Source: JAUWQU01 sp964605095
GTDB taxonomy: Bacteria > Planctomycetota > Phycisphaerae > SM23-33
Reading direction: 5' to 3'
Length of the DNA stretch: 7,882 nt
NCBI GenBank assembly: GCA_964605095.1
Contig: CAZSBS010000229.1
Span: forward strand, 1 to 7,882
Shown here piece after piece: positions 1 through 5,889 of the stretch. The position numbers were made by a program, and so were the translations under genes. How positions within the stretch are numbered: position 1 is the stretch's first letter; the number at the start of each line of letters is the position of its first letter. The notes beneath the pieces are model-generated. The model worked only from the letters and a program-made list of their open reading frames with translations, had not been told where the DNA came from and searched no databases.

Positions 1-554
1 GCCCGCCCGGCAGCCGCGGCCGGGGCCGCCCCCCATCGCCGCCCCGACGGGCCGGCAGGGGGCGCCGGCGTCGATGCCGCCGCCGCGGGCGCGTCGGTCT
101 CGGCCGGCGGGGCGGTTTCCCTCGCTACGACCGGCGGAAGGGGCTCGTCGGACCAGGCCTGGGCTTCTGCCATCGACGGCGCGGCGTGCATGTCGGGCCG
201 GTCCTCCCCCCCGAGCGGACCGGCTGATGAATTCGAAATCCCCTCGGCCGGAGCCAGCTCGGCGGAGGGCGAATCGGCGCTGTCAGCGGCAGCAGGTTCG
301 GCCGGCAACTCAAACCGTGCCCAGTCCGGCAGGACGTCCCAGGAGGGCAGGGCCGCCGAGGCTATCGGTAGAGCGATTAAGGACGTCAGCGCCAGCAGCC
401 AGACCACCTGCCGGGCGGCGGCGGATGCCTGGCGCATGGCCAGCACCACTGCGCCCGCCACAGCCAGCAGAACCACACTCTTGACGGCTGAGTCCAGCAG
501 GACGGGCTGGGCGTCGAAGGCCAGCCGACGAAGCGATTCCAGGTCGATGTTCAT
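1..554 (-). CDS. BlaR1/MecR1-like membrane sensor, N-terminal part (runs off left edge)
   Basis: The first 184 codons of a gene truncated by the window edge. Residues about 19-40 and 47-69 form two hydrophobic helices. The segment at residues 45-75 (AAARQVVWLLALTSLIALP, then LPSWDVLP) is the characteristic start of M56-family BlaR1/MecR1 antirepressors, which sense beta-lactams or envelope damage at the membrane and cause proteolysis of BlaI. From about residue 83 the protein becomes a long Ala/Pro/Glu/Ser-rich low-complexity stretch that still continues at the edge; the HEXXH zinc-protease motif lies beyond the window if present. The ATG at 552-554 is preceded by AAGGGGAG, placed inside the end of blaI, and begins only 2 bases after the blaI stop, so the two are co-transcribed and probably coupled. 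Family assignment rests on the N-terminus and on the neighbouring BlaI; the inducing signal is unknown. Confidence 0.82.
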   Translation of the reverse strand, partial: MNIDLESLRRLAFDAQPVLLDSAVKSVVLLAVAGAVVLAMRQASAAARQVVWLLALTSLIALPIASAALPSWDVLPDWARFELPAEPAAADSADSPSAELAPAEGISNSSAGPLGGEDRPDMHAAPSMAEAQAWSDEPLPPVVARETAPPAETDAPAAAASTPAPPAGPSGRRWGAAPAAAAGR

Positions 555-556
555 GA

Positions 557-940
557 TTATCTCCCCTTGGTTCGGGCCTGGCGGATCAGCTCCGCCAGTC
601 GCTTGAGTTCGTCATCGGATATGTCGGTATCCTTCTGCGCAAGGTGGGCGGTGACGGCCTGGCGGAGCGATCCGCCGAAGAAGGTATCCACCACGCGACG
701 CATGGCCGACGGCCCGGCCGTCTGCCGCGACACAATCGGCTGATAGATGTACTCCCGGCCCTTGGCGTAGTGTTTGAGGTGGCCCTTCTCCTCAAGGATG
801 CTCATCAGTCGGCCCAGGGCTCCGCGAGCGGGCGGCTTGGGGATCTCAGCCAGCACGTCCGAGATGGATGCCTCCCCGTGGGTGTAGACGATGTCCATGA
901 TCTGCCGTTCCCGCCTGCTGAGTTGCGATTGCGTGTCCAT
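557..940 (-). CDS. blaI: BlaI/MecI/CopY-family winged-helix repressor
   Basis: A 127-residue protein, the normal length for BlaI/MecI repressors. The N-terminal half (about residues 5-70) is a winged helix: LSRRERQIMDIVY opens helix 1, the recognition region lies around residues 25-52, and the wing carries KGREYIYQP. The C-terminal half (about 80-127) is the helical dimerisation part. Homologues bind operator dyads as dimers and are inactivated when BlaR1 triggers their cleavage. The start at 940 was chosen over the longer frame beginning at 982 because GGAAAGGA lies about 10 bases upstream of it and it gives the canonical N-terminus. The gene is the first of a blaI-blaR1 pair and is preceded by a promoter overlapped by AT-rich dyads, consistent with autorepression. 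The target may be envelope genes rather than a beta-lactamase; none is seen here. Confidence 0.93.
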   Translation of the reverse strand: MDTQSQLSRRERQIMDIVYTHGEASISDVLAEIPKPPARGALGRLMSILEEKGHLKHYAKGREYIYQPIVSRQTAGPSAMRRVVDTFFGGSLRQAVTAHLAQKDTDISDDELKRLAELIRQARTKGR

Positions 941-996
941 AGCTCGCGTTTCCTTTCCAGATAAGACGCACGGAACGAGCAAAGGTTACAGGGCAA

Positions 997-1010
997 CATA
1001 AATAATTATG
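997..1010. promoter_or_regulatory. Candidate BlaI operator 1 (AT-rich dyad over the -10)
   Basis: CATAAATAATTATG is a 14-base near-perfect palindrome with one mismatched pair, standing out in GC-rich surroundings. It covers the predicted -10 of blaI, so an occupied site would block transcription. BlaI-family operators are dyads in the promoter, but the known consensus (TACA/TGTA type) is not clearly matched, so assignment to BlaI rests on position. Confidence 0.5.
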
Positions 1011-1032
1011 CGCCGTTCCCCGAACCCGTCAA
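1005..1032 (-). promoter_or_regulatory. Predicted sigma70-type promoter of blaI-blaR1
   Basis: On the minus strand TTGACG (1032-1027) is followed after 16 bases by CATAAT (1010-1005), a good -35/-10 pair reading toward blaI. The leader to the blaI ATG would be about 57 bases. The -10 lies inside one AT-rich dyad and another dyad sits just upstream of the -35. Confidence 0.6.
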
Positions 1033-1118
1033 CGGTAAAGTAATAATTTATTATGCCATAAAAGTGTGCGTGTAATCAGCGGCTCGGGCTCGATCTCGGG
1101 CTTCGTCAGCGAAGTCAT
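1029..1118 (-). CDS. Possible 29-codon ORF at the end of the ABC operon
   Basis: The ATG overlaps the stop of the large membrane/HEAT gene as ATGA, the same junction used by every other gene of this operon, and GGGGAG lies 7 bases upstream. The product begins MTSLTKPEIEPEPLI and ends LLLYR at a TGA inside the blaI -35 region. No domain can be recognised in 29 residues. It could be a real small protein, the decayed 5' end of a lost fifth gene, or a chance frame whose ATGA arises because many stops here are TGA. Its 3' half runs through an operator dyad, so constraint there may be regulatory rather than coding. Confidence 0.35.
   Translation of the reverse strand: MTSLTKPEIEPEPLITRTLLWHNKLLLYR
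1041..1053. promoter_or_regulatory. Candidate BlaI operator 2 (AT-rich dyad upstream of the -35)
   Basis: TAATAATTTATTA is a perfect palindrome with 6-bp arms around a central T. On the minus strand both dyads contain CATAAT followed by an A/T core, and their centres lie about 43-44 bases apart, roughly four helical turns. Two sites flanking one promoter is the common BlaI/MecI arrangement. Confidence 0.45.
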
Positions 1119-3646
1119 CTCGTTTCTCCCCGAGTTGAAGCAGTCGAAGGTTCGGTCGTGGCTGACGGCGACTCGGATGCGTATCGGGACGGGCTCTCGG
1201 CCGCAAGAGCCTTGAGCCTCTCGGCGACTTCCTTAGCCGCCGTCCGCACGGCCGGGTCGGCGTCCTTGAGCAGCTTGTCCAGCATTTGCCTGTATTCCGG
1301 CGTGGGATGTTCCCGCAATGCACCCATGACCATAAGGCGAAGCTTCGGATCATCGGCGTGTGCGAGCATCTCGACAAGCGGCGAGTCAGGTCGCGTGTGC
1401 TCCAGCCACATCGGGATATTCTCTAGCTTGCGATCCCTCTCGGTGGGTTCGGCCTGCTGCAAGTCACGGTACAGCCGCTCTGCCTCGGCCTGACGTTTGC
1501 CGCCATGTGCGAAGGATCTTAGTATCGTGACAAGCCGATCGCGTGAATCATACCCTTTGAGTATACGGGCGATGTTCTCAGGATGTTCTTCCACCTGCTG
1601 GACCAATTGGGCAATCACCTCGGCCTGTATGTTTGGTCCCAACTGGTACAGAAGATCCCCAGCTTGCTGGAAGTCGTCGAGGGCGATATTCGTTTCCTTC
1701 CATGCATCCACGAACATGCTCACCGTGGCTGTCTCACCCATCTTCAGCAGGTATCGCCACTGTGTCTCCAGGGCGTAATCGGGCGATTTCAGCCGGGCCA
1801 AGCGGGAGAATCGCGGCCAGTATTCCTTGGCCAGCCATAGGTCCATGAAGACGAAGTCGATCTCCGCCCGCCACCTCACGAACCCGTCTTCATAGAACTT
1901 GTCTGCCAGGTTCATCACGGCGTCCGCGTGCTTACGCCGGAATTCGCGGCCTGCGTCATCATTCAGATAGGCCAATAGATAGAGCCACTTGTTGGCTTCT
2001 GCTCCGGACATCCGGAGTTGTTCTTCCCACTCCAGCTCGCGCCCTTCGGCGCGCCAGTCTTGCCGCAGGAGGAACTTGTCGATGGCGGGCCCGCCGAAAT
2101 AGGCCGCCGCCAGCATCGGATCGATGCTCCCCGCCCTGTATTGCCAGCATACCATCTCCGGGACGACCCGCTGCTGAATAGTCTCTGGCTGGATGTCGTA
2201 AAGCATCCAGACCGCGTGGACGACGGCGAACCCGCCCATGGGAAACGCCGGCGCACCGGCGCGGCCGCTTGCGGATCCACTGAAGAACGAGCCCTCGCCG
2301 CCAGTACCCACGCCGCCCGGCCGCTGGCTGTACCCGAACTGAAGCCGGCCGTTCATGGTCCACTTGAAATAGCTGAACGATCCGGCATTGCGGATCATCC
2401 CGATAGCTTCATCCACAAGGCGCTGCCGCGGCAGCTTGGGCGCGAGCAGTTCCACGGCCCGCCCGGCGACGCTGGGGGTCAGGTACTGTCGCTGCGTTTC
2501 GGCTTCGTCGCGAATGCGAGCGAACGTTCGCCACGCCGATTCGGCGTCGGTGACCTTGTCCAGCCCGTACCGCCAGGTCGCCCACGCGTCGAGCACTTCC
2601 ATCATCCTGGGCTCGTCGTCCGCCGCCGTCCTCAGAGCTATCCACCCGTCCTCGTCATAGGTTTCAATGGCCTGGAACCACTGCGCGCCCACGCGGTAGT
2701 CCGCCAGACGTGCCTTGTCCAGCAAGGCATCGAGGCGTTTCTGGCGATCGGGAAAGATGACATCGAAGTAACTGTTGGCGCGGTAGGTCAGGTGGCTTCC
2801 GCCGCCGCCGCCGCGGCCGCCGCTGGCCAGACCCCACTGGCCGGCGTAGCGGACGCGAGCGTAGTAGGTCTTGCGCTGGCTGGGCCCTGTGGTCGTGGGC
2901 CTGCTTGGGCCTGGTCCCGGCCAGGACGGACGCTCGGGCAGCTCGAATCTTGCCCAGCGTCGATGGTTCGATGTCGATGTGCCCCAAGATCGGTACTGCG
3001 GGATTTCGACCTTGTCCGTTTCGTAATCCGCCGGAGGCTGGGGCCAGTACGGAACCTTGGCCTCGAACTCGTCAAGAGTCCCCGTGTAGGGCATCTTGCC
3101 AAGGCATACGCCGTTGACCCAAAGCTCCGCACCCTCGACGTTCGTGCCCCCGACGTTGATCGTGTACTCCACGATGGGCTCGGCCACGCTCTTGGAAAAC
3201 AGCCAGCTCCCCGGCTGGTCGCTGCCGTTCAGCAGCAGGCCGTAGCCGATCAGCACGCACGCCATGAAGATCGTGCCGACGGTCGTCCGCCCGAACAGCA
3301 TGATCAGCACGCTCAGCAACGCGCCCATTACGGCGCAAACGAACATGATGACGTTGGCCATCGCGTACTGCGGCCGGAGCTCATCGAGCATGCCCAGCAG
3401 CCCGCCCGTGCTCTGGTTGGTTGCCACAATGGCGATGATGATCGCCGCCGAGGCGCCGAGCACTGCCGCCTCGACGATGCATGCGGTCCGACCGGCGGAG
3501 GGCGCCGGCGACGGCAGGAACCGTCCGGTCCGATACCGCCTGCCGGTGAGCGACCAACCCTTGCGGCGTACCAGCCAGAGCAGCGCCCCAACTACGGCCA
3601 CCAGGACGAGCCAGCTTATCACGCTCATTGCCACCCGTGCTCTCAT
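1115..3646 (-). CDS. Large four-TM protein with PEGA-like segment and C-terminal HEAT-like repeats (operon partner of ABC transporter)
   Basis: An 843-residue protein of no family I can name. Four hydrophobic helices occupy residues about 9-26, 56-76, 95-118 and 122-141; the basic loop RRKGWSLTGRRYRTGR after helix 1 suggests that loop is cytoplasmic, which would place the roughly 700-residue C-terminal part outside the membrane. Residues about 157-198 (AELWVNGVCLGKMPYT at the centre) resemble a PEGA domain, a small extracytoplasmic beta fold. A Gly-rich run (GGRGGGGGS, about 276-284) leads to a long mostly alpha-helical region. Residues about 753-813 contain two HEAT-like helical pairs (LADADP-type turns: HADDPKLRLMVMGAL, KDADPAVRTAAKEVA), usually protein-binding. 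A Ser/Thr-rich tail ends the protein. GGAGGTG sits 7 bases before the ATG, and the start overlaps the permease stop as ATGA. Context suggests a partner of the transporter; its job is unknown. Confidence 0.85.
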   Translation of the reverse strand: MRARVAMSVISWLVLVAVVGALLWLVRRKGWSLTGRRYRTGRFLPSPAPSAGRTACIVEAAVLGASAAIIIAIVATNQSTGGLLGMLDELRPQYAMANVIMFVCAVMGALLSVLIMLFGRTTVGTIFMACVLIGYGLLLNGSDQPGSWLFSKSVAEPIVEYTINVGGTNVEGAELWVNGVCLGKMPYTGTLDEFEAKVPYWPQPPADYETDKVEIPQYRSWGTSTSNHRRWARFELPERPSWPGPGPSRPTTTGPSQRKTYYARVRYAGQWGLASGGRGGGGGSHLTYRANSYFDVIFPDRQKRLDALLDKARLADYRVGAQWFQAIETYDEDGWIALRTAADDEPRMMEVLDAWATWRYGLDKVTDAESAWRTFARIRDEAETQRQYLTPSVAGRAVELLAPKLPRQRLVDEAIGMIRNAGSFSYFKWTMNGRLQFGYSQRPGGVGTGGEGSFFSGSASGRAGAPAFPMGGFAVVHAVWMLYDIQPETIQQRVVPEMVCWQYRAGSIDPMLAAAYFGGPAIDKFLLRQDWRAEGRELEWEEQLRMSGAEANKWLYLLAYLNDDAGREFRRKHADAVMNLADKFYEDGFVRWRAEIDFVFMDLWLAKEYWPRFSRLARLKSPDYALETQWRYLLKMGETATVSMFVDAWKETNIALDDFQQAGDLLYQLGPNIQAEVIAQLVQQVEEHPENIARILKGYDSRDRLVTILRSFAHGGKRQAEAERLYRDLQQAEPTERDRKLENIPMWLEHTRPDSPLVEMLAHADDPKLRLMVMGALREHPTPEYRQMLDKLLKDADPAVRTAAKEVAERLKALAAESPSRYASESPSATTEPSTASTRGETR

Positions 3647-4299
3647 GATCGCACCTCCAGTGACCTATGCAGCGATCGGCCGCCCAGGACCAGACTGACC
3701 AGCGCCGCCGCGTAAAGCAGCCCGCACAGCCAGGCGAGCCAGCCGTCGAGGCGGCGGACCATATCGAAACCAGCCAGCAGTGCACCCAGGATCCCGACGA
3801 CCGCCAGGCTTCCGCCTTGGCTGCCCCTGGTGGGCTGGGCGCGGCGGATCCACGCGTAATGGCAGGCCGGGACGAGCAGCACGTAGAGCCCCAGCCAGAT
3901 CAACGGCACCCATGCCTCGCGCGGCGCCATGATCGGAAAATACGGGCTTTGCAGCAGGTCGTGCAAACGGCTCCGCAGGCCAGTCCAGACGATCAGCCAT
4001 GCGGGCACAAGGGCCGCCAACACGGACAGGGCGCTTGCGAGCATGACGTGGCCCCACAGAGCGTCGCGCGAGTAGCCGCGCGAGTAAAGAAACGCGAACT
4101 CAGGCGTCTCGAATCGCCCCAGCCTCCACGCCAGCAGCAGGCATTGCAGCAGCACGATCAGGCCCGGCCATGGGTCGCGAGCCGTCATCACGTCGGGCCA
4201 GGCAAGGCAATACACGCACAGGCCAAGCGAGCCGACCAGCGTCGCCGGCATCGCCTGCCGCCAGAAAATCCTGGTAAGTCCCCATCTCACAATCATCAT
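3643..4299 (-). CDS. ABC transporter permease, six-TM (ABC-2-like)
   Basis: A 218-residue hydrophobic protein with six predicted membrane helices at about 17-34, 43-60, 84-107, 131-150, 164-180 and 186-206. The segment ETPEFAFLYSRGYSRDALWGH between helices 2 and 3 resembles the cytoplasmic coupling region of ABC-2 permeases that work with YtrB-like ATPases. The start at 4299 was chosen over the longer frame from 4449 because the extension would lie inside the ATPase gene and is Arg/Pro/Gly-rich, while the ATG at 4299 gives a 4-base ATGA overlap with the ATPase stop and has GGAAAGGGA just upstream; the next codon is also ATG. It presumably forms the channel for the ATPase encoded immediately before it. 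The substrate is unknown; an exporter or a peptide/antibiotic-sensing role is typical of the family. Confidence 0.82.
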   Translation of the reverse strand: MMIVRWGLTRIFWRQAMPATLVGSLGLCVYCLAWPDVMTARDPWPGLIVLLQCLLLAWRLGRFETPEFAFLYSRGYSRDALWGHVMLASALSVLAALVPAWLIVWTGLRSRLHDLLQSPYFPIMAPREAWVPLIWLGLYVLLVPACHYAWIRRAQPTRGSQGGSLAVVGILGALLAGFDMVRRLDGWLAWLCGLLYAAALVSLVLGGRSLHRSLEVRS

Positions 4300-5213
4300 T
4301 TCAATCCCTTTCCGGATTCCGCCAATGCCGCCGGTTGATGCTCGGCGATGGCCAGGTAGAGCGTCTCCAAACCGACGTTGCGGACCGTCGCGCCCGGCCC
4401 GAGGCGGCGGACCAGTTGGCCGTCGCTGACTCCGTTGCACTTGACCCACGCGATGGCCATGTCGCCCTGACGCGTCGAGCCCAGCACCGTCGCCAAGCCC
4501 CCCAGCTCCGGCAGGGAGATGCCCCCCGACATCTCCACCTGCCGGATGTTCTCCCGCAGGTCTTCCAGCGGGGCGTGCAGAATAAGCCGCCCGGCGTCGA
4601 TGATGGCCACTTCATCCGCTATGCGCTCGACGTCGGCAATAACGTGCGTGGTCACTATTGCCGTTGCCTCGCGCTCGTTCACATGATCGCGAAGGGCGTC
4701 GTAAAGGGCCTTGCGGGCGGCGGGGTCCAATCCGTCTGCCGGCTCGTCAAGAAGGATCAACTCGGGCCGGCATGCCAGGGCCAGGCTTGTGAGCACCCAT
4801 CGCCGCTGACCCTTGCTGAGGGCGCCATATGGCCGCCTGAGCGAGAGCCCCCGCCGCTTGCAACACTCCCGGAACAACGTCCTGTCAAAGGTCCGTGACG
4901 CGCCCGCCTGAACACCCTCCAGCAAAGCGGGCGTCGCCCAGTCCGGCGGCTCGCATCGGTCCCCGACATAAGCGACGCGCCCGGCCCCGCCGGCCGGCTG
5001 AGACCGCGCCGGCGAGCCAAGGACGAACACCTGCCCGCCGGTGGGCTCGATCAGCCCCATCAGGATACGCAGCAAGGTTGTCTTGCCGGCGCCGTTTGGG
5101 CCCAGCAGCGTCAGTATCGTTCCCTTCGAGACATCCAGGCTCAGACCGTCCAAGGCCCGCACCGCCCCGAAGTCACGCCTCAACTCGACTGTCCGCACCA
5201 CATGATCGCTCAT
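4296..5213 (-). CDS. ABC transporter ATP-binding protein (YtrB-like)
   Basis: A 305-residue nucleotide-binding subunit that powers the neighbouring permease on the cytoplasmic face. Visible motifs, in order: Walker A GPNGAGKTT at 38-46, signature LSKGQ at 132-136 (variant of LSGGQ), Walker B LILLDEP at 152-158 with catalytic E157, D-loop GLDP at 161-164 and H-loop H190. The usual Q-loop glutamine is not visible: the region reads AYVGDRCEPPDW (81-92), with Asp/Gly where Gln or Glu is expected. Residues about 225-305 form a C-terminal extension with no motif I recognise. The ATG overlaps the regulator's stop as ATGA, so translation is probably coupled. The GntR-ATPase-permease order matches YtrA-type operons induced by cell-wall-active compounds in Firmicutes; that role here is by analogy only. 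Confidence 0.93.
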   Translation of the reverse strand: MSDHVVRTVELRRDFGAVRALDGLSLDVSKGTILTLLGPNGAGKTTLLRILMGLIEPTGGQVFVLGSPARSQPAGGAGRVAYVGDRCEPPDWATPALLEGVQAGASRTFDRTLFRECCKRRGLSLRRPYGALSKGQRRWVLTSLALACRPELILLDEPADGLDPAARKALYDALRDHVNEREATAIVTTHVIADVERIADEVAIIDAGRLILHAPLEDLRENIRQVEMSGGISLPELGGLATVLGSTRQGDMAIAWVKCNGVSDGQLVRRLGPGATVRNVGLETLYLAIAEHQPAALAESGKGLK

Positions 5214-5596
5214 TGTTCCGGTCCCATTTTGTTGGCTTCCGACTCGATGATCCTGAGCACCTCATCCTTTGGGGCGCCGATACGAAACGCCTCGGCGAGC
5301 ATTCGCCTGGCCATGTCGGCGATGGCCTTCTGGCGGACGGATTGAGGGGTGGACCCGTGATTGACCGAGACGAATACCCCCTGCCCGTGCCGCATGACAA
5401 CCAGCCCGGCGTGCTGGAGTTCCTCGTATGCCTTTACGACCGTCCGCGGGTTGATCTTCAGCTCCTCGGCGAGCGTGCGAATGCTGGGCAGCCGATCTTC
5501 CTGGGCCAGTTGCCCGGAAGCGACCTGGTACTTGATCGCCTCGACGATCTGGCGGTAGATCGGCTCGCCGCTGTGATGGTCAAGATGCAGATACAT
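5210..5596 (-). CDS. GntR-family regulator, YtrA subfamily
   Basis: A 128-residue repressor. Residues about 3-78 are a GntR winged helix: EPIYRQIVEAIKYQVASGQL (11-30), LPSIRTLAEELKINPRTVVKAYEELQ spanning the recognition helix (36-61), then wing GLVVMRHGQGVFVS. The short helical C-terminal tail (about 85-128) without a ligand-binding domain is diagnostic of the YtrA subfamily, which typically controls adjacent ABC transporter genes and its own promoter. The ATG follows AAGGTGA by about 5 bases. It is the first gene of the operon, directly downstream of a strong promoter with a dyad over the -10, so autorepression is likely. The signal that relieves it cannot be read from the sequence. Confidence 0.94.
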   Translation of the reverse strand: MYLHLDHHSGEPIYRQIVEAIKYQVASGQLAQEDRLPSIRTLAEELKINPRTVVKAYEELQHAGLVVMRHGQGVFVSVNHGSTPQSVRQKAIADMARRMLAEAFRIGAPKDEVLRIIESEANKMGPEQ

Positions 5597-5615
5597 GGCT
5601 CACCTTAGTATTAAC

Positions 5616-5633
5616 TGTATTACATCATATACA
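5616..5633. promoter_or_regulatory. Candidate operator for the GntR/YtrA regulator
   Basis: TGTAT-N8-ATACA is an 18-base inverted repeat with perfect 5-bp arms. It overlaps the -10 and probable transcription start of the operon. YtrA-subfamily proteins bind inverted repeats with GTAT/ATAC-like arms, so the match in form and place is good. Confidence 0.6.
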
Positions 5634-5652
5634 ACAGCAGGAGCGCCGTCAA
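5624..5652 (-). promoter_or_regulatory. Predicted sigma70-type promoter of the GntR/ABC operon
   Basis: On the minus strand TTGACG (5652-5647) and TATGAT (5629-5624) are separated by exactly 17 bases, close to consensus. The start of transcription would fall near 5617, leaving a leader of about 20 bases that contains the AAGGTGA ribosome site. An A8 tract at 5673-5666 falls about where the distal part of an UP element would be. Confidence 0.72.
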
Positions 5653-5665
5653 GAGGGTGTCGAAG

Positions 5666-5688
5666 TTTTTTTTCGAAATCCTTTCGAA
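5666..5688. repeat. A8/T8 tract beside a 7-bp perfect inverted repeat
   Basis: TTCGAAATCCTTTCGAA (5672-5688) has 7-bp perfect arms around a 3-base loop, and a run of eight T (plus strand, 5666-5673) abuts it. The T run precedes the stem on the plus strand and is an A run on the minus strand, so it is not a rho-independent terminator in either direction. It lies upstream of the operon's -35 and could be an UP element with an adjoining protein site. Confidence 0.4.
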
Positions 5689-5700
5689 GCCGGTCGCCTG

Positions 5701-5713
5701 TGTAGTGGCCCAG
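5701..5713 (+). repeat. Left terminal inverted repeat of the IS
   Basis: TGTAGTGGCCCAG, the exact reverse complement of 7088-7100. Further copies of GTAGTG occur inside at 5750 and 5791 in the same orientation and may be subterminal transposase sites. Confidence 0.85.
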
Positions 5714-5889
5714 GCGGCAGTGCAGGTCGCATTTTCGGAATCTGACCGGTAGTGCGACACGGGTTTGCCCCCGTCAGGGCAGGCGTCTTGGTAGTGGCGC
5801 GGAGTTAACGCGTGCCTCCGTAAACAGGTGCGCCGAAGCGGGCGCGTGGCCGGAGCGATGACTGTCTGACAAGCGAACAGTCGCGCAGA

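Noticed and set aside
1101..1114. CTTCG-TCAG-CGAAG hairpin after the HEAT-protein gene as a terminator
   Set aside because: The stem is only 5 bp and no T run follows it on the minus strand; it also lies within the possible 29-codon ORF.
2018..3715. A 565-codon open frame on the plus strand opposite the large membrane/HEAT gene
   Set aside because: It lacks any recognisable domain, is rich in Arg/His/Pro/Ala as expected for an antisense shadow of GC-rich coding DNA, and the opposite strand has membrane helices, a ribosome site and operon context.
4300..4449. The N-terminal extension of the permease reading frame
   Set aside because: The 50 extra residues overlap the ATPase gene, are hydrophilic and Arg/Pro/Gly-rich, and the internal ATG at 4299 has the ATGA overlap and a ribosome site.
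5769..5784. TGCCC/GGGCA inverted repeat downstream of the transposase as a terminator
   Set aside because: The stem is short and no T run follows in the direction of transcription.
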